Notes: a model not told the origin generated them from the letters alone. DNA of 64,000 bases from Vreelandella nanhaiensis (GCF_003990185.1 NZ_RZHF01000004.1:558001-622000); one strand, 5' to 3'; shown: positions 28,101-39,388, numbered from the stretch's first letter. A program made the numbers and translations.

Positions 28101-28641
28101 CGCACACTTCTTCCAACGGCCGGCCTGTACGGATCAACTCCAGATAGAAGCGTTCCGGGAACGCGGCCTGCCACTCCTCAAGGAGCAGGCGCGCTTCGCG
28201 CTCGTGATCCGAGAGCAGATGACGGCCTATATCTCCCTCCCGCCCGCCGGACAGCGCAATCAGGCCGTCACTTTGTTCAAGCACCCAGCGCTTGTCTAAA
28301 ATGGCCCGCCCCTGGCGCTGACCATGGGTCCAGCCCTTGGAGATCAACTCGGTCAGGTTGCGATAGCCGTCGGCATTCATCGCAAGTAACGTGATGCGAT
28401 AAGGGTGAGCGTCGTCGTGGGGATTGGTGAGCCATAGGTCGCTGCCTATAATCGGCTTTAGCCCGGCCCCCTGTGCAGCTTTATAAAACTTTACCAGGCC
28501 AAACAGATTTGTTTCGTCAGTTAGCGCCAACGCTGGCATGCCGCGCTCAGCGGTGGTGCTGACCAGGGACTTAAGTTTTACCAAGCCGTCGACCAGGGAA
28601 TATTCACTGTGCAAACGTAGATGAACAAACGGTACCGTCAT
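25135..28641 (-). CDS. dnaE: DNA polymerase III alpha subunit
   Basis: Catalytic replicative DNA polymerase. The 1168-residue length is close to E. coli DnaE (1160). The N-terminal PHP domain starts [15 protein letters not shown]. The C-family polymerase palm carries the catalytic aspartates in [13 protein letters not shown], with [15 protein letters not shown] just before. Then come the helix-hairpin-helix and the OB-fold region (about residues 980-1070), and a C-terminal tau-binding tail. It follows rnhB by 44 bp. Confidence 0.99.
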   Translation of the reverse strand: MTVPFVHLRLHSEYSLVDGLVKLKSLVSTTAERGMPALALTDETNLFGLVKFYKAAQGAGLKPIIGSDLWLTNPHDDAHPYRITLLAMNADGYRNLTELISKGWTHGQRQGRAILDKRWVLEQSDGLIALSGGREGDIGRHLLSDHEREARLLLEEWQAAFPERFYLELIRTGRPLEEVCVHASVKLAIETGTPVVATNDVRFLERDDFWAHETRVAIGEGKALDDPRRERRYTEEQYLKSPEEMAALFSDIPEALENSVMIAERCSVDVRLGEIFLPEFEIPEGMTQDEFFRKVSHDGLTDRLDFLFPAERYPRDSDEYKAIDQRYRERLEFELNVIIQMGFPGYFLIVMDFIQWAKDNNVPVGPGRGSGAGSLVAYAQKITDLDPIGYDLLFERFLNPERVSMPDFDVDFCMEKRDRVIEYVAERYGRDAVSQIVTFGTMAAKAVVRDVARAQGRPYSLGDKLSKLIPFEVGMTLGKAIEQEPALKEFIENDDEAEEIWEMALKLEGTTRGTGKHAGGVVIAPTKLTDFSPLLCDENGNGLVVQFDKNDIEDAGLVKFDFLGLRTLTIIDWALEMVDKVRAVHGQEPLNIDAIPLDDGKTFEMLKRAETTAVFQLESRGMKELIKRLLPDSLDDMIALVALFRPGPLQSGMVDDFINRKHGRAEVSYPHPDYQHELLKPVLAPTYGIILYQEQVMQIAQVMAGYTLGQADMLRRAMGKKKPEEMAKQRSGFMEGCAANGIDKDLAGNIFDLVEKFAGYGFNKSHSAAYALVSYQTAWLKAHYPGPFMAAVMSTEMDNLDKVVPLIEECRNLKLTVTPPDVNVGGYKFTVDAEGRVVYGLGAIRGVGEGPIGAIVEARETSGPFTDLFDFCRRLDPKRMNKRTLEALIRSGALDNLGPNRAVLAASMEDALKAAAQNHANQSLGMLDMFGEAFADPEDEQANVYADYLGAREWTDRERLSGEKDTLGLYLTGHPIDEYERELKRFVSTRISDLKPSREPQRVAGLVVAMRTMKSKRGDTMAFITLDDRTGRIEASLFGELYDQLRGQIESDQVLIVEGEVSSDDFSGGLRLRGKDVTPMVTARIRYGQAVELALNAEHINGRLVESLRDSLTPYRSSEGLPVRVQYRHVEAVGWLELSDEWKVAPSDDLLLALRDVEGQAGVQLRYR

Positions 28642-28685
28642 GACACTCTCGGTAAAATCTCGGTAAAAAGAAACGGGCTTACGGC

Positions 28686-29303
28686 TTACAACAGAGCTAG
28701 CTGACGCTGTACAGGTGCAAAGCTGCGGCGGTGTTCTGCTAGCGGCCCATGGGCCGCTAGCGCCTCAAGGTGTTGTTTGGTTGGGTAACCCTTGTGGCGC
28801 GCAAAACCATACTCAGGATAGCGCATATCCAGCGCCATCATCTGGGCATCGCGGGCCACCTTGGCAATGATTGACGCAGCGGCAATAGCCGGGTGGCGGG
28901 CATCGCCCTTGACCACGGCCTGTCCTGGAAGCGGGTGCCGGGGCAGCCGGTTACCATCGACCAGCAGATACTCGGCGGCAGGTGCCAGACCATCAATGGC
29001 GCGGCGCATGGCCAGATGAGTAGCGTGGTAGATATTCAACTGATCGACTTCGGCGGCACTTGCTTCAGCCACCACAAAGGCCAGAGCCTGCTCACGGATA
29101 AGCCCATCCAGCGCCTCACGCTTGCGGGCGGTCAGCTTTTTGGAATCGGTCAGCCCTTCAATGGGACGCGCGGGATCCAGAATCACCGCTGCCGCCACTA
29201 CGCTACCAATCAGCGGTCCTCGCCCCACCTCATCTACGCCTGCCAGACGTTCACCGGTATAGGTGATTTCAAGTGGCGGAAAATCGCTCAGGTTAACGGG
29301 CAT
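28686..29303 (-). CDS. rnhB: Ribonuclease HII
   Basis: Cleaves RNA in RNA-DNA hybrids and at single ribonucleotides embedded in DNA. From [10 protein letters not shown] the protein has 205 residues. The active-site block [14 protein letters not shown] supplies Asp and Glu, and VDGNRLP and [19 protein letters not shown] supply the further acidic residues. This start overlaps the lpxB stop by 11 bp. A longer frame reaching 126 bp further into lpxB is rejected. Confidence 0.95.
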   Translation of the reverse strand: MPVNLSDFPPLEITYTGERLAGVDEVGRGPLIGSVVAAAVILDPARPIEGLTDSKKLTARKREALDGLIREQALAFVVAEASAAEVDQLNIYHATHLAMRRAIDGLAPAAEYLLVDGNRLPRHPLPGQAVVKGDARHPAIAAASIIAKVARDAQMMALDMRYPEYGFARHKGYPTKQHLEALAAHGPLAEHRRSFAPVQRQLALL

Positions 29304-30465
29304 CCTGAATCTCCAGCGGCTGACCTGCAGCGATGGCGGTAATTGCTTCAGTAGCACGTCGGCTGGCATCCCGTTGAAGGGTTTTATGCAATGCGGCAAA
29401 GCGCGCCTCCAGCTCGCTGCGTGCATCATGATCAGTCAACAGTTCATCCAGCTGATTTGCAATGGCATTCGGCGTGGCTGCCTCCTGAATAAGCTCAGGC
29501 ACCATGCTCTGCTGCGCAATCAGGTTGGGCAGCGACACCCATTGGGTCTTGACCATTCGTTTGGCAATCCAATGAGTGGCGGGCGCCATCTTGTAAGCCA
29601 CCAGCATGGCCCGATGACACAGCATGGCTTCGAGCGCGGCAGTACCTGAGGCCAGCAGCACCGCATCGCTTGCCACCATGGCCTCACGCGCTTGCCCATC
29701 CAGCAGGTGAACCCGCGAGGCCAGCGCCGGGTAGTCGTCCAGTAGCGTCTGTATTTCCGCATGGCGCTGCGCCGTAGCGGCAGGAATCAATACTCTCAAC
29801 ATGGCGTGACGCTGGCACAGCTGCTCGGCAGCGGATAAAAAGGTACGGCCCAGAAAACGTATTTCATTGCTGCGCGAGCCCGGCAGTATGGCAAGCACCG
29901 GGGCGTCCGGCTCAAGCCCTAATACCTGACGCGTTGCCAAGCGGTCGTTCTCAAGCGGCAGCTCATCGGCAAGCGGGTGGCCCACAAAGGCGACGGGCAC
30001 CTGATGCTCGCGATAGAAGTCGGCCTCAAAGGGTAAAAGTGTGAGCATGCCGTCTACCGATTGGGCAATCCCCTTCACCCGGCCTTGTCGCCATGCCCAT
30101 ACGGAAGGGCTGACATAATGCGCCGTTTTGATACCCGCGCGGCGCAACTGCCTTTCAAGGCCGAGCGTAAAGTCCGGCGCATCAATACCCACCATGATAT
30201 CCGGCTGCCAGGCAAGCGCTTCGCGACGCAGTGTGCGGCGCACGCTTACCAGTTCGGGTAGGTGCTTGATCACCTCGACAAGCCCCATCACAGAAAGCGT
30301 TTCAAGCGGAAAGCGGCTCTGCATGCCTTCAGCGATCATGCGTGGGCCGCCGATGCCCCGAAACTCAACGTGTGGATGGCGCACCTTTAGCGCACGCATC
30401 AGGCCAGCCCCGAGAATATCTCCCGAAAGCTCGCCTGCGACGAGATAAACGCGCTGCAACGTCAT
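29293..30465 (-). CDS. lpxB: Lipid-A-disaccharide synthase
   Basis: GT-B glycosyltransferase that joins UDP-2,3-diacylglucosamine with lipid X to make the lipid A disaccharide at the inner membrane. It is 390 residues from [16 protein letters not shown], the family's N-terminal signature. [14 protein letters not shown] holds the conserved nucleotide-binding region. It begins 13 bp after lpxA without a strong Shine-Dalgarno sequence, so coupling is likely. Confidence 0.96.
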   Translation of the reverse strand: MTLQRVYLVAGELSGDILGAGLMRALKVRHPHVEFRGIGGPRMIAEGMQSRFPLETLSVMGLVEVIKHLPELVSVRRTLRREALAWQPDIMVGIDAPDFTLGLERQLRRAGIKTAHYVSPSVWAWRQGRVKGIAQSVDGMLTLLPFEADFYREHQVPVAFVGHPLADELPLENDRLATRQVLGLEPDAPVLAILPGSRSNEIRFLGRTFLSAAEQLCQRHAMLRVLIPAATAQRHAEIQTLLDDYPALASRVHLLDGQAREAMVASDAVLLASGTAALEAMLCHRAMLVAYKMAPATHWIAKRMVKTQWVSLPNLIAQQSMVPELIQEAATPNAIANQLDELLTDHDARSELEARFAALHKTLQRDASRRATEAITAIAAGQPLEIQDAR

Positions 30466-30478
30466 AAGAGAAACATGC

Positions 30479-31246
30479 TTAGCGGATAATACCGCGGGTT
30501 GAACGCTCAATGGAGGCGGCAAAATGGGCCACTTCGTCTAGATCAAAGCGTGTGCGCATCTCTTCAAGCGCCTGCTCTACCGTTAACCCCTGGCGATAGA
30601 CCATCTTGTAGGAGGCACTAAGCGCATTGATGGCTTCACGGCTAAAACCACGCCGCTTCAAGCCTACCAGATTAAGCCCACGCGCTTCGGCAGGGTTGCC
30701 GTTGATCATGATATAGGCGGGCGTATCCTTGGTAATGATCGAGCCGCCGCCTGCCATGGCATGCTCGCCAAAATGGCAAAACTGATGCACGGCAGACAAT
30801 CCACCTAAAATGGCGTGATCGCCTAGCGTCACGTGGCCCGCAAGCGTTACCTGGTTGGCGAGAATGCAGTCGTTGCCTATCACACAGTCATGGCCGACAT
30901 GCACATAAGCCATAAACAGGTTACGCGAGCCAATGGTCGTTTCACTGCGGTCTTGCACGGTGCCGCGGTGAAGCGTAACGCCTTCGCGCACCACGTTATC
31001 GTCACCCATTACCAAACGGGTAGGCTCGCCCGCATACTTTTTGTCCTGGCAGTCCTCACCCACGGAGGCAAACTGGAAAATACGCGTGCGCTTGCCCAGC
31101 ACCGTGGGGCCTTTAACCACCACATGCGGGCCAATAATAGAGCCTTCGCCGATCGTGACGTCAGGCCCAATGACGCTAAAGGGGCCAACCTCAACGTCGT
31201 CGGCAAGCTGGGCTGCCGGGTCGATCAGTGCAGTAGGGTGTATCAA
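30479..31246 (-). CDS. lpxA: UDP-N-acetylglucosamine acyltransferase
   Basis: First enzyme of lipid A synthesis: transfers a 3-hydroxyacyl chain from ACP to O3 of UDP-GlcNAc. It is a trimeric left-handed parallel beta-helix protein of 255 residues with hexapeptide repeats through residue 190 ([19 protein letters not shown]). The catalytic His lies in the [10 protein letters not shown] region. The helical C-terminal domain carries RRGFSREAI. The ATG overlaps the fabZ stop as ATGA. Confidence 0.97.
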   Translation of the reverse strand: MIHPTALIDPAAQLADDVEVGPFSVIGPDVTIGEGSIIGPHVVVKGPTVLGKRTRIFQFASVGEDCQDKKYAGEPTRLVMGDDNVVREGVTLHRGTVQDRSETTIGSRNLFMAYVHVGHDCVIGNDCILANQVTLAGHVTLGDHAILGGLSAVHQFCHFGEHAMAGGGSIITKDTPAYIMINGNPAEARGLNLVGLKRRGFSREAINALSASYKMVYRQGLTVEQALEEMRTRFDLDEVAHFAASIERSTRGIIR

Positions 31247-31686
31247 GCAACCTTCCTCTCAGCGCAGATAATTTCCGCTTCACAGGCAAGTTCACCATCT
31301 ACCGTCGCACGGCAGGCAAACTTCCAGATGCCGCGTTTGCCACGAATCACGTTGGCTTCAAGCGTAAGCTTATCGCCTGGCATCACGGGACGCTTGAAGC
31401 GTACATTGTCGCTACCTACCAGATAGTAAACATAGCCATCGGCCGGCAGTTTGTTAACTGTTTTAAAGCCCAGAATACCGCAAACCTGCGCTAGCGCTTC
31501 AACAACCAGTACGCCCGGCATAATGGGATGATGGGGAAAGTGTCCGTTAAAAAAAGGCTCGTTGATGCTAACGTTTTTAAACGCAACGATGGATTCACCT
31601 ACGGTTAATTCCGTTACTCGATCCACCAGCAGAAAAGGGTAGCGGTGGGGCAAGTATTCGCGAATTTCGTTAATATCCATAACCAT
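31243..31686 (-). CDS. fabZ: 3-hydroxyacyl-ACP dehydratase FabZ
   Basis: Hot-dog-fold dehydratase that converts 3-hydroxyacyl-ACP to trans-2-enoyl-ACP. Its substrate is shared with LpxA and LpxD, which makes the neighbourhood a control point between phospholipid and lipid A. It is 147 residues with [13 protein letters not shown] and [19 protein letters not shown], the latter giving the catalytic His and Glu. GAGG 8 nt upstream selects MVMDINEI as the start. Confidence 0.97.
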   Translation of the reverse strand: MVMDINEIREYLPHRYPFLLVDRVTELTVGESIVAFKNVSINEPFFNGHFPHHPIMPGVLVVEALAQVCGILGFKTVNKLPADGYVYYLVGSDNVRFKRPVMPGDKLTLEANVIRGKRGIWKFACRATVDGELACEAEIICAERKVA

Positions 31687-31820
31687 CGTAACGACCTCAA
31701 AAATGAAAAACGCCTGATAATCATCAGGCAAATACCAGCGCCCCGGCTGGTCAAAGGGCAGGGGATTATACCCCGCAGTGATTAAGCCTCAAGCCACTTT
31801 CCCGTCAAATAATGTGACCT

Positions 31821-32858
31821 TTATGTATCACGTGTGTTTTTTTCAAGCCGCGACAAGCGCTTGGCAATATCGTCCAGCTGCTTAAAACGCACCGCATTTT
31901 TCCGCCACTGGGCATTGCCCATCGCCCCGGTGCCTGACGAGTACACGCCAGGCTTGTGAATCGAGTTGGTCACAAGACTCATGCCCGTCACCTGAACCCC
32001 ATCACAAATCGTCAGATGGCCAGATAAGCCGACGCCGCCGCCCAGCATGCAGTGCTTGCCCACCTTGGTGGATCCGGCAATCCCTACACAGCCAGCCAGT
32101 GCACTATGGGCGCCGATCGTCACGTTATGCGCGATTTGCACTTGGCTGTCGATCTTGACGTCATCGCCAATTACCGTATCGCCAAGAGCGCCACGGTCAA
32201 TACTCGAACAACTGCCCACTTCAACATCATCGCCCAGCACAACACCGCCCAGCTGGGCAATCTTGTGCCAGCCCTCACCATCGTGGGCAAATCCAAAACC
32301 ATCACCACCAATCACACAGCCGCTTTGCAGGATTACCCGCTTACCAATCACAACACCATGGCATACGGTCACATTGGCGTGCAGCCGGGTGCGCTCACTG
32401 ATGACGCTATCAGCACCAACCACGCTTCCTGCACCAACCACTACGTAATCACCCAGCGTTACCCCTTCTTCCACCACGGCGTGAGCCTGGATGGAAACGC
32501 CCTTGCCAAGCTTTACATTGTCGGCAACAACAGCGGTTGAATGGATACCGGGCTTATCGCGAGCAGGAAGCGGATCAAATAGCTGGGAGAGTTTCGCGTA
32601 GCCCAGGTAAGGATTATCCGTCTCCAGGCGGGGTACCGGACAGTGTTTTCCGTGCTCAGGATGCAGCAAAACGGCAGCTGCCTGGGTCGTGGCCAAATCT
32701 TTCAGATAGGCTCGGTTCGCCAAAAAAGCCACTTGATCAGGCTTGGCCTCCTTGAGAGTTGCCAGGCCACGAATGGGTTGTTCGGCATTACCTTCAAAGG
32801 TAACGCCTAAATGGCGAGCGATGTCCGCAAGGGTGAGATGGTTAAAAGCGTGCGTCAT
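31821..32858 (-). CDS. lpxD: UDP-3-O-(3-hydroxyacyl)glucosamine N-acyltransferase
   Basis: Third step of lipid A synthesis: adds the N-linked 3-hydroxyacyl chain. It is a 345-residue trimeric hexapeptide-repeat enzyme. The N-terminal uridine-binding domain (MTHAFNHLTLADIARHLG) precedes a long beta-helix with GDGFGFAHDGEGWHKI, the family landmark containing the catalytic His region. The C-terminal helix ends LSRLEKNT. The in-frame upstream ATG lacks homology and was not used. A 134-bp gap separates it from fabZ. Confidence 0.96.
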   Translation of the reverse strand: MTHAFNHLTLADIARHLGVTFEGNAEQPIRGLATLKEAKPDQVAFLANRAYLKDLATTQAAAVLLHPEHGKHCPVPRLETDNPYLGYAKLSQLFDPLPARDKPGIHSTAVVADNVKLGKGVSIQAHAVVEEGVTLGDYVVVGAGSVVGADSVISERTRLHANVTVCHGVVIGKRVILQSGCVIGGDGFGFAHDGEGWHKIAQLGGVVLGDDVEVGSCSSIDRGALGDTVIGDDVKIDSQVQIAHNVTIGAHSALAGCVGIAGSTKVGKHCMLGGGVGLSGHLTICDGVQVTGMSLVTNSIHKPGVYSSGTGAMGNAQWRKNAVRFKQLDDIAKRLSRLEKNTRDT

Positions 32859-32914
32859 GGGAGCCCAGGAAACAGAGGTGCAGCAAGGCTGCACCGGCAA
32901 TCATTAAAGATGAA

Positions 32915-33421
32915 TTACATGGAATTAAAGATCTGCGTAACCTCTTCGGTTACGTTTGGCAAATCAACTGACGAATGCAGCACCCCTTGAGGCTCAACCA
33001 GCACGTCAATATTATGGCGTTCCAGCACCTGCTCAACCGCCTGTTCAAGCTTGGCTTCAGCACTTTCCAGGAACTGCTGTTCGGAGCGCTGCTGCGCCTG
33101 GATCACTTCACGACGCAGCTGTTCAAAACGGCTGCCTTTTTGCTGAAGCTCGGCGATCAGTGAGTCGCGCTCGGACTGGGCCATGGTTTCACCATCACGC
33201 TGCAGGCGCTCCTGCAACTGCTGTAGCTCGTTACCCAAGCTCTGGGCTTCACGCTGCTGGCCGCCAATCTGGCCCTCCAACTGGCTCAGCGAGGTTTGAG
33301 CTGATTGGGTATTCATCAAAGCTGCCCGCCAATCCAACACGGCCACTTCTGCGGCTTGTGCTGCATGAACCGGCAAAACCATTGCACCAAACAGGCACGC
33401 CGCCGCTGTCAGTTTACGCAT
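32915..33421 (-). CDS. skp: Periplasmic chaperone Skp/OmpH
   Basis: Trimeric periplasmic holdase that escorts unfolded outer-membrane proteins to the BAM complex. The 168-residue precursor has a signal peptide (MRKLTAAACLFGAMVLP, cleavage after VHAAQA), a short beta core (VAVLDWRAALMNT) and long Gln/Glu-rich alpha-helical tentacles (about residues 45-130). It lies between bamA and lpxD, as in most Gram-negatives. Confidence 0.94.
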   Translation of the reverse strand: MRKLTAAACLFGAMVLPVHAAQAAEVAVLDWRAALMNTQSAQTSLSQLEGQIGGQQREAQSLGNELQQLQERLQRDGETMAQSERDSLIAELQQKGSRFEQLRREVIQAQQRSEQQFLESAEAKLEQAVEQVLERHNIDVLVEPQGVLHSSVDLPNVTEEVTQIFNSM

Positions 33422-33481
33422 CGAGTCAACTCCTTGTCATTCAGGCTGGCACGCACTTCTTAAGTGCGCTCCGTCGCAATA

Positions 33482-35833
33482 TTAGAACGTTTGTCCCAGA
33501 GAGAACTGGAAGAACTGCGTATCGTCACCGCTTTCATCATTAAGCGGCTCGGCGATGCTGAAAGTCAGTGGCCCGACAGGCGTTAGCCAGGAGAGGCCTA
33601 TACCCACACTATACCGCAAGTCACCCAGATCCACGCCAGAGCTACACTGCTGACGCGCCTGATCCGCTTCTAGCACATCATAGCAGGAGCTCAGGAAGGT
33701 GTTACCCGCATCCAAGAACAACGACGGCTGAACGGAGCGCTGGTTTTCCACAAACGGCATAGGAAAGATAATTTCAGCACTACCTTCTACCTGTACGTTC
33801 CCCCCCAGGGTACGGTCGCGACCACCTTCAACCGACGGTGTTGTCCGCTGCCCCAGCGTGTTGGAGGTAAAACCACGTACCGAGCCCAAGCCGCCTGAGT
33901 AGAAGTTCTCATAGAAGGGGTAAGGGTCGTTAGAACCTAGCGTATCGGCGTAGCCCAGGTTACCACTGAACTTGAGTGCCCAAGTCTCATCATCATTGAT
34001 CGGGAATAGCTGCTGGGCCCGGGCACGCAACTTGTAGTACTCGGCATCGCTGCCCGGCACGCCCGTTTCAATTGATAAGCGCTGGTAGTTACCAGCCGTG
34101 GGCATAACGCCACGGTTAAGGTTGTTACGCGTCCAGCTTGCAGTGAGCTTCAAGCTTTGCGCATCTTCACCTTGGTCATCGACATAACGGCGGATTTCTG
34201 ACGCCGTGTCGTTATAAGTTTTCACCGAGATATCTTCGATACTCGCCCCGAAATTCAGTCGTGAGAGCTCGCTGATTGGGTAACCAAAGTTAATGCCCGC
34301 GCCGTAAGCATCGGTTGAATAGGTAGAGATGTCGGAGTCGGCGTAATCGGTTTCACGATAAAACACGTTATAACCGCGGGAAATACCGTCAAGGGTCCAA
34401 TAAGGATCGGTGAAGGCGAAGTTGACGCTGGTAAAGGTATCACTGCGCTGGGCGCCAATATTGACCCGGTTACCGGTTCCCAGGAAATTGTTCTGGGCAA
34501 GCCCGACGCCATAAATAACCCCGGCGCTTTGCGAAAAACCGACACTTGCCGATACCGAGCCAGAGGGCTGCTCTTCAACGTTATAGGTAACGTCCAGCTG
34601 GTCGGGCTCGCCAGGAACAGGCTGAGTATTCACTTCTACCTGACTAAAGAAGCCAAGACGCTCCAGGCGCTGTCGCGACTGGGTAATCGATTCAGTCGAT
34701 GCCGGGGCACCTTCCATCTGGATCATTTCACGGCGCAGCACTTCATCCTGGGTCGTGGTATTGCCGTAGAACTCGATACGACGAACATAGGTGCGCTGAC
34801 CAGGGTCAACCGCAATGACCAGATCAACGGTTTCGCCGTCATTCGCCATTTCAGGAATACCCTGAATATCGGCGAACGCGAATCCTTCAGCGCCTAGGCG
34901 CTGCCGCAGCGCTTCGGTCGAGGCGTTAACCTGCCCGCGTGAGAAGATATCGCCACTTTTAATCTCAAGTAGCTGACGCGCTTCACTTTCACTGATTTGA
35001 AGATCGCCTGCAAAGCGAACATTACCGACACGGTATTGGTTGCCTTCATCAATATTGAGCGTCACGAAGATCTCGGACTTCTCAGGCCCAATGGATACTT
35101 GAGTGGAAGTAACGTCGAAATTGACATAGCCACGGTCAAGGTAGAAAGAACGTAAACGCTCGATATCGCCCGACAATGCCTCGCGAGAATACTCATCGCT
35201 TGAAAACCAGCCAAAGAAACGTCCTGGGCGGTCATTTAGCTCAAATACTTCACGTAATGTTTCATCGTCAAAATCTTCATTGCCGACGATATTGATTTGC
35301 CGGATTTTGGCAACTTCGCCTTCATTGATATTGATATTGACCTGTACGCGGCCTTCATCGATCTGCTCAACGTCAGTGGTAATCCGAGCGCTGTAACGTC
35401 CCTGAGACTGATAAACGCCTTCAAGCTCACGTTGGATCTCTTCAAGCGTTGAGAGTTGCAGCACTTGGCCTTCGGAAAGACCGGACTCACGCAACCCGTT
35501 GCGCAGGTCCTCTTCTTTCAGCTGCTTGTTGCCGGTGAGGTTAAGGCGAGCAATCGTCGGCCGTTCGACCACCTGGATAACCAGGACGTCCCCTTCACGG
35601 GCAAGCGATACATCTTCAAAAAGGCCAGTGGCAAACAGATCGCGGGCGGCTGACGCTAGCTGCTGTTCGCTAACCCTGTCATTAGCACTGACAGGAAACG
35701 CATTAAAGACCGAGGCGGCGGATACCCGCTGTAGTCCTTCCACACGAATGTCCGAAACATCAAAGGATTGTGCCTGGGCGCTGCTGGCGCCTGCCAGCAA
35801 GAGTGCCGCCATTCCAAGGGTCTTGATTTTCAT
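33482..35833 (-). CDS. bamA: Outer-membrane protein assembly factor BamA
   Basis: Omp85-family core of the BAM complex, which inserts beta-barrel proteins into the outer membrane. The 783-residue precursor has a signal peptide ending SAQAQS, five POTRA domains (about residues 22-420) and a 16-strand barrel. The lid-loop motif VRGF is present in GLGSVRGFTS, and the protein ends with a C-terminal Phe (FSLGQTF), the usual barrel-recognition signal. It is between rseP and skp. Confidence 0.98.
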   Translation of the reverse strand: MKIKTLGMAALLLAGASSAQAQSFDVSDIRVEGLQRVSAASVFNAFPVSANDRVSEQQLASAARDLFATGLFEDVSLAREGDVLVIQVVERPTIARLNLTGNKQLKEEDLRNGLRESGLSEGQVLQLSTLEEIQRELEGVYQSQGRYSARITTDVEQIDEGRVQVNININEGEVAKIRQINIVGNEDFDDETLREVFELNDRPGRFFGWFSSDEYSREALSGDIERLRSFYLDRGYVNFDVTSTQVSIGPEKSEIFVTLNIDEGNQYRVGNVRFAGDLQISESEARQLLEIKSGDIFSRGQVNASTEALRQRLGAEGFAFADIQGIPEMANDGETVDLVIAVDPGQRTYVRRIEFYGNTTTQDEVLRREMIQMEGAPASTESITQSRQRLERLGFFSQVEVNTQPVPGEPDQLDVTYNVEEQPSGSVSASVGFSQSAGVIYGVGLAQNNFLGTGNRVNIGAQRSDTFTSVNFAFTDPYWTLDGISRGYNVFYRETDYADSDISTYSTDAYGAGINFGYPISELSRLNFGASIEDISVKTYNDTASEIRRYVDDQGEDAQSLKLTASWTRNNLNRGVMPTAGNYQRLSIETGVPGSDAEYYKLRARAQQLFPINDDETWALKFSGNLGYADTLGSNDPYPFYENFYSGGLGSVRGFTSNTLGQRTTPSVEGGRDRTLGGNVQVEGSAEIIFPMPFVENQRSVQPSLFLDAGNTFLSSCYDVLEADQARQQCSSGVDLGDLRYSVGIGLSWLTPVGPLTFSIAEPLNDESGDDTQFFQFSLGQTF

Positions 35834-35933
35834 GCAGTCAGTTCGCTCGCGTTGGTCTGCCTATCGTTCCAGATAAGCACCATATACATTTGTGCAGGCA
35901 GATGACAAGACATCCTGCGCGCTACACGCGTCA

Positions 35934-37292
35934 TTACCAAAGGCGCATCAGATCAAAATACAGAGCCATCGCCATCAGGCCGCCCACCATGGCAAGCCCA
36001 ATACGTAGCCCGATTGCCTGGGTTTGTTCAGAGACCGGCCGCCCACGCACGATTTCGACAAAATAGTAAAGTAAGTGTCCTCCATCGAGCACCGGAATAG
36101 GCAGTAAATTAAGCACGCCGAGGCTGATAGAGAGATAGGCAAGAAAGCCGACAAAGGCTTCAATGCCTGCCCGAGCTGAATCACCTGAAATCTGCGCAAT
36201 TGTAATCGGGCCTGACAGGTTGGAAGGCGAAATAAGCCCGACCAGCATCTTGCGGATAGCATCTACCGTGAGCAGCACCATGTCGCCCGTCCGTGCTAGC
36301 GCCTGCCCTACTGCTTCAATCGGCCCGTAGCGAATTTCACGCTGGAGCGACTCAGGCCACGACACAGGCTCGACGCCTGCACCAATGTACCCAACCTCGC
36401 CGCCACTCTCCAGCTGATTGCTACCCGGCGTCAGCGAAAGCTCGCCCTGCTCGCCACCGCGCTGGTAGGTGATGCTCAGCGTTTCACCAGCACTGCGGCG
36501 GATAATGGTGACAAACTGCATCCAGTCTTCCACCGGCATTTCATCAATGGCAACAATGCGATCACCCGCCTGCAGTCCTGCATTCGCCGCCGCCTCGCCC
36601 TCTAACACCTGTCCCAGCACGGCCGGAAATTCCGGTTGCCAGGGCGTCATGCCCAACGATTGCAGCGGCTGCGGAGGGTCCTGGCGAGTCAGGTAATTAT
36701 TGACTTCAAGTGCGTAGGCGCGTTCATTGCGACTACCCTCGGGTAGGGCATTGATGGTCAGCGTGCCGCTAAAACCAATCATGGAGATAAGCTTTAGGTT
36801 AACCTCTTCCCAGGAGCGCACGGGGTCATTCTGGATGGCGATAATTTCATCACCATGGGCAAGGCCTGCTTCTGCCGCCGGGGAATTGGGCAGAACATCG
36901 CCGACCATTGGGGCGACCGTTGTTGTTCCGTATACGAACAGTGCCCAGTAGGCAACGATGGCCAGCAGGAAGTTTGCCAACGGACCGGCAGCGACAATGG
37001 CGATGCGCTGCCAAACGTTTTTGCGGTTAAAGGCTTGGTCAAGCTGATCTTCGGATACGGGCGCTTCACGCTCATCCAGCATTTTGACGTAGCCGCCCAG
37101 CGGAATGGCCGCTAAGGCGTACTCTGTACCCTGACGATCGACGGTAGACCACAGCGGCTTGCCAAAGCCAACTGAAAAACGCAATACCTTGACGCCACAG
37201 CGGCGTGCCACCCAGAAGTGACCAAACTCGTGAAAGGTGATCAACAACCCCAGCACGACGATTATCGCTAAAACGTTTTGTAACAGGCCCAC
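35934..37292 (-). CDS. rseP: Site-2 intramembrane protease RseP
   Basis: Inner-membrane zinc protease that cleaves the anti-sigma factor RseA after DegS, releasing sigma-E in the envelope-stress response. 452 residues. The zinc motif HEFGH is in the first helix, two PDZ domains lie at about residues 115-300, and the second active-site motif NLLPIPVLDGG is near residue 395. The start is placed at GTG (reading MGLLQNVLAI) because AAGGAG lies 6 nt upstream; an ATG 8 codons earlier has no site. Confidence 0.96.
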   Translation of the reverse strand: MGLLQNVLAIIVVLGLLITFHEFGHFWVARRCGVKVLRFSVGFGKPLWSTVDRQGTEYALAAIPLGGYVKMLDEREAPVSEDQLDQAFNRKNVWQRIAIVAAGPLANFLLAIVAYWALFVYGTTTVAPMVGDVLPNSPAAEAGLAHGDEIIAIQNDPVRSWEEVNLKLISMIGFSGTLTINALPEGSRNERAYALEVNNYLTRQDPPQPLQSLGMTPWQPEFPAVLGQVLEGEAAANAGLQAGDRIVAIDEMPVEDWMQFVTIIRRSAGETLSITYQRGGEQGELSLTPGSNQLESGGEVGYIGAGVEPVSWPESLQREIRYGPIEAVGQALARTGDMVLLTVDAIRKMLVGLISPSNLSGPITIAQISGDSARAGIEAFVGFLAYLSISLGVLNLLPIPVLDGGHLLYYFVEIVRGRPVSEQTQAIGLRIGLAMVGGLMAMALYFDLMRLW

Positions 37293-37373
37293 AATGAACT
37301 CCTTAGCACCATGCACAACAGCCGCTGATGCTTAAGCGACCTACTTGCCTTCCATTATCCGGTGCGGTACTGC

Positions 37374-38570
37374 CTAACCCGCTAGTTGCATAACCTTTTG
37401 TACTGCCTGCTGACGCGCCCACTGGTCTGCTGCCAATACGTTATCAATAGTATCGGCATTGCCTGCATAGGGCTGCGACACGACATTTTCTACCACTTCG
37501 GCTATTTCTCCAAAGCTGAGCTTTTCAGCCAGAAACGCCTCGACAGCGACCTCGTTGGCTGCATTGAGAATGGCTGGGGCTGCGCCGCCCTTCTGCATGG
37601 CTTCACGCGCCAGACGCAGGCAGGGAAAACGCGCTTCATCGGGTGCTTCAAAATCCAGCTGCGCGATTTGAAACAGGTCCAGAGTTTCCACGCCAGCCTC
37701 AATGCGTTCAGGCCAGGCCAGTCCATAGGCAATCGGGATACGCATATCCGGGTTACCCAACTGGGCAATGACCGAGCCATCAATGTACGCCGCCATTGAG
37801 TGAATCACACTCTGCGGATGAACTACCACCTGAATTTGCTCGGGCGCTGCGTCAAACAGCCAGCACGCTTCAATCAGCTCAAGGCCCTTGTTCATCATAG
37901 TGGCACTATCAACCGAAATCTTGCGCCCCATCGACCAGTTAGGGTGAGCACAGGCCTGATCAGGCGTGGCATTGGCAACCTCGGCCGCGCTCCAGGTACG
38001 AAAAGGGCCGCCCGATGCCGTTAGCAGCAACTGGCGGACACCGTAACGCTCAAGCCCCCCGCGATGCGCCGCCGGCAGGCACTGGTAAATAGCGTTATGC
38101 TCGGAATCGATGGGCAAAAGCGTGGCGCCGGAGCGTTCAACAGCCTGCATGAACAGCGCCCCGCTCATCACCAACGCCTCTTTATTGGCCAGCAGTACGC
38201 GCTTGCCCGCTTCTGCGGCTGCTAGTGAGGGCAACAACCCGGCTGCTCCAACAATCGCAGCCATGACGGCATCCACGCAGGCTTCACGGGCAACCTGGCA
38301 AAGCGCTTCGCGGCCCGTCAGTACTTCTGTCGGCTGGCCAGCATCATCAAGGGCCCGGCGCAGCCAATCGGCATCGTCTGCATGATTGAGTACCGCCACG
38401 CGGGGATGATGCGCCAAGCACTGATCCAGAAGCGCTTCTTTGGAGGTATGCGCGGTCAGCGCATACACCCGGTAACGATCTGGGTGACGGGCAATCACAT
38501 CCAGCGTACTGATCCCGATAGAGCCGGTTGAGCCAAGCACGGTAATCCACTGGCAAGACGGTTGACTCAT
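37374..38570 (-). CDS. dxr: 1-deoxy-D-xylulose 5-phosphate reductoisomerase
   Basis: Second enzyme of the MEP isoprenoid pathway: converts DXP to 2-C-methyl-D-erythritol 4-phosphate with NADPH. The 398 residues equal E. coli IspC. It has the nucleotide-binding [15 protein letters not shown], the metal and substrate site [15 protein letters not shown], and [15 protein letters not shown]. Its start overlaps the cdsA stop by 4 bp. Product flow leads to the undecaprenyl carrier made by uppS in the same cluster. Confidence 0.97.
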   Translation of the reverse strand: MSQPSCQWITVLGSTGSIGISTLDVIARHPDRYRVYALTAHTSKEALLDQCLAHHPRVAVLNHADDADWLRRALDDAGQPTEVLTGREALCQVAREACVDAVMAAIVGAAGLLPSLAAAEAGKRVLLANKEALVMSGALFMQAVERSGATLLPIDSEHNAIYQCLPAAHRGGLERYGVRQLLLTASGGPFRTWSAAEVANATPDQACAHPNWSMGRKISVDSATMMNKGLELIEACWLFDAAPEQIQVVVHPQSVIHSMAAYIDGSVIAQLGNPDMRIPIAYGLAWPERIEAGVETLDLFQIAQLDFEAPDEARFPCLRLAREAMQKGGAAPAILNAANEVAVEAFLAEKLSFGEIAEVVENVVSQPYAGNADTIDNVLAADQWARQQAVQKVMQLAG

Positions 38571-39388
38571 AGGGGCGGCACCTGTCCTTGAAGAACCGGT
38601 AAATAGAGCAGCGTAAAGATAGGAATTGTCGCCGTCAGGCTATCAATGCGATCCAGAACGCCGCCGTGACCTGGCAATAGCTGGCTCGAATCCTTGATAT
38701 TGCGATAGCGCTTGAGCATGCTTTCCAGTAAATCGCCCAACACTGAAACGAGCGTTACAGCAACAGTTACAACCACCAGACCAATGCCCACACCGACTGT
38801 TAGCGACTGCCAAAGTGCAAACATAACCGCCAGCATCGTGGTGGCGGCAAGCCCACCGATGACGCCTTCCCACGACTTGCCAGGGCTGACCCGCGGCGCC
38901 AGCTTACGCTTGCCAAAACGGCGTCCGGCAAAATAGGCGCCAATATCGGCCGACCACACCAGCAGCAGCACAAACAAGAGCCATACTGCGCCGCTGTCGC
39001 GCAGGATATTAAAGCCGACCCAACATGGCACAAGCACCCACAGCCCCATTGCCAGACGCCGTGGCGTTGCCTGCCATTGTTGCCCCTTATCCGGGTAGTG
39101 AATAACCCAGTAAAGATTTAGCAGCCAGCCAAGGGCAGCGCACCATAACGGCCATACCGCAAACGCAGCGCCGGTTAGCCACATCAGCAGCATTACAACG
39201 GCAAGCCCGGCGACCAGCACAATACGCCGGCTTTGCCGACTAACACCTGCCAGGTTCGTCCACTCCCAGGCACCAAGCAGCACCATCAAAGCGGTGAAGA
39301 GCGCAAATGCCTTCCCCTGCAATCCAAACAGGCCAACCAGCACCAGGGGTGCCAGCCAGGCTGCGGTGATAATCCGCTGTCTAAGCAC
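38567..39388 (-). CDS. cdsA: Phosphatidate cytidylyltransferase
   Basis: Makes CDP-diacylglycerol from phosphatidate and CTP, the precursor of all major phospholipids. It is a 273-residue polytopic inner-membrane protein with about seven to eight helices. The C-terminal CDS signature is present ([18 protein letters not shown] then VLDRIDSL), including the metal-binding Asp. It overlaps uppS by 8 bp and dxr by 4 bp. Confidence 0.97.
   Translation of the reverse strand: MLRQRIITAAWLAPLVLVGLFGLQGKAFALFTALMVLLGAWEWTNLAGVSRQSRRIVLVAGLAVVMLLMWLTGAAFAVWPLWCAALGWLLNLYWVIHYPDKGQQWQATPRRLAMGLWVLVPCWVGFNILRDSGAVWLLFVLLLVWSADIGAYFAGRRFGKRKLAPRVSPGKSWEGVIGGLAATTMLAVMFALWQSLTVGVGIGLVVVTVAVTLVSVLGDLLESMLKRYRNIKDSSQLLPGHGGVLDRIDSLTATIPIFTLLYLPVLQGQVPPL

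Noticed and set aside
27502-28299. 265-codon plus-strand ORF
   Set aside because: Antisense to the N-terminal part of dnaE; no domain or ribosome-binding site. Shadow of the coding strand.
33422-33481. Possible additional gene between skp and bamA
   Set aside because: Only 60 bp; it holds the skp ribosome-binding region and no ORF.
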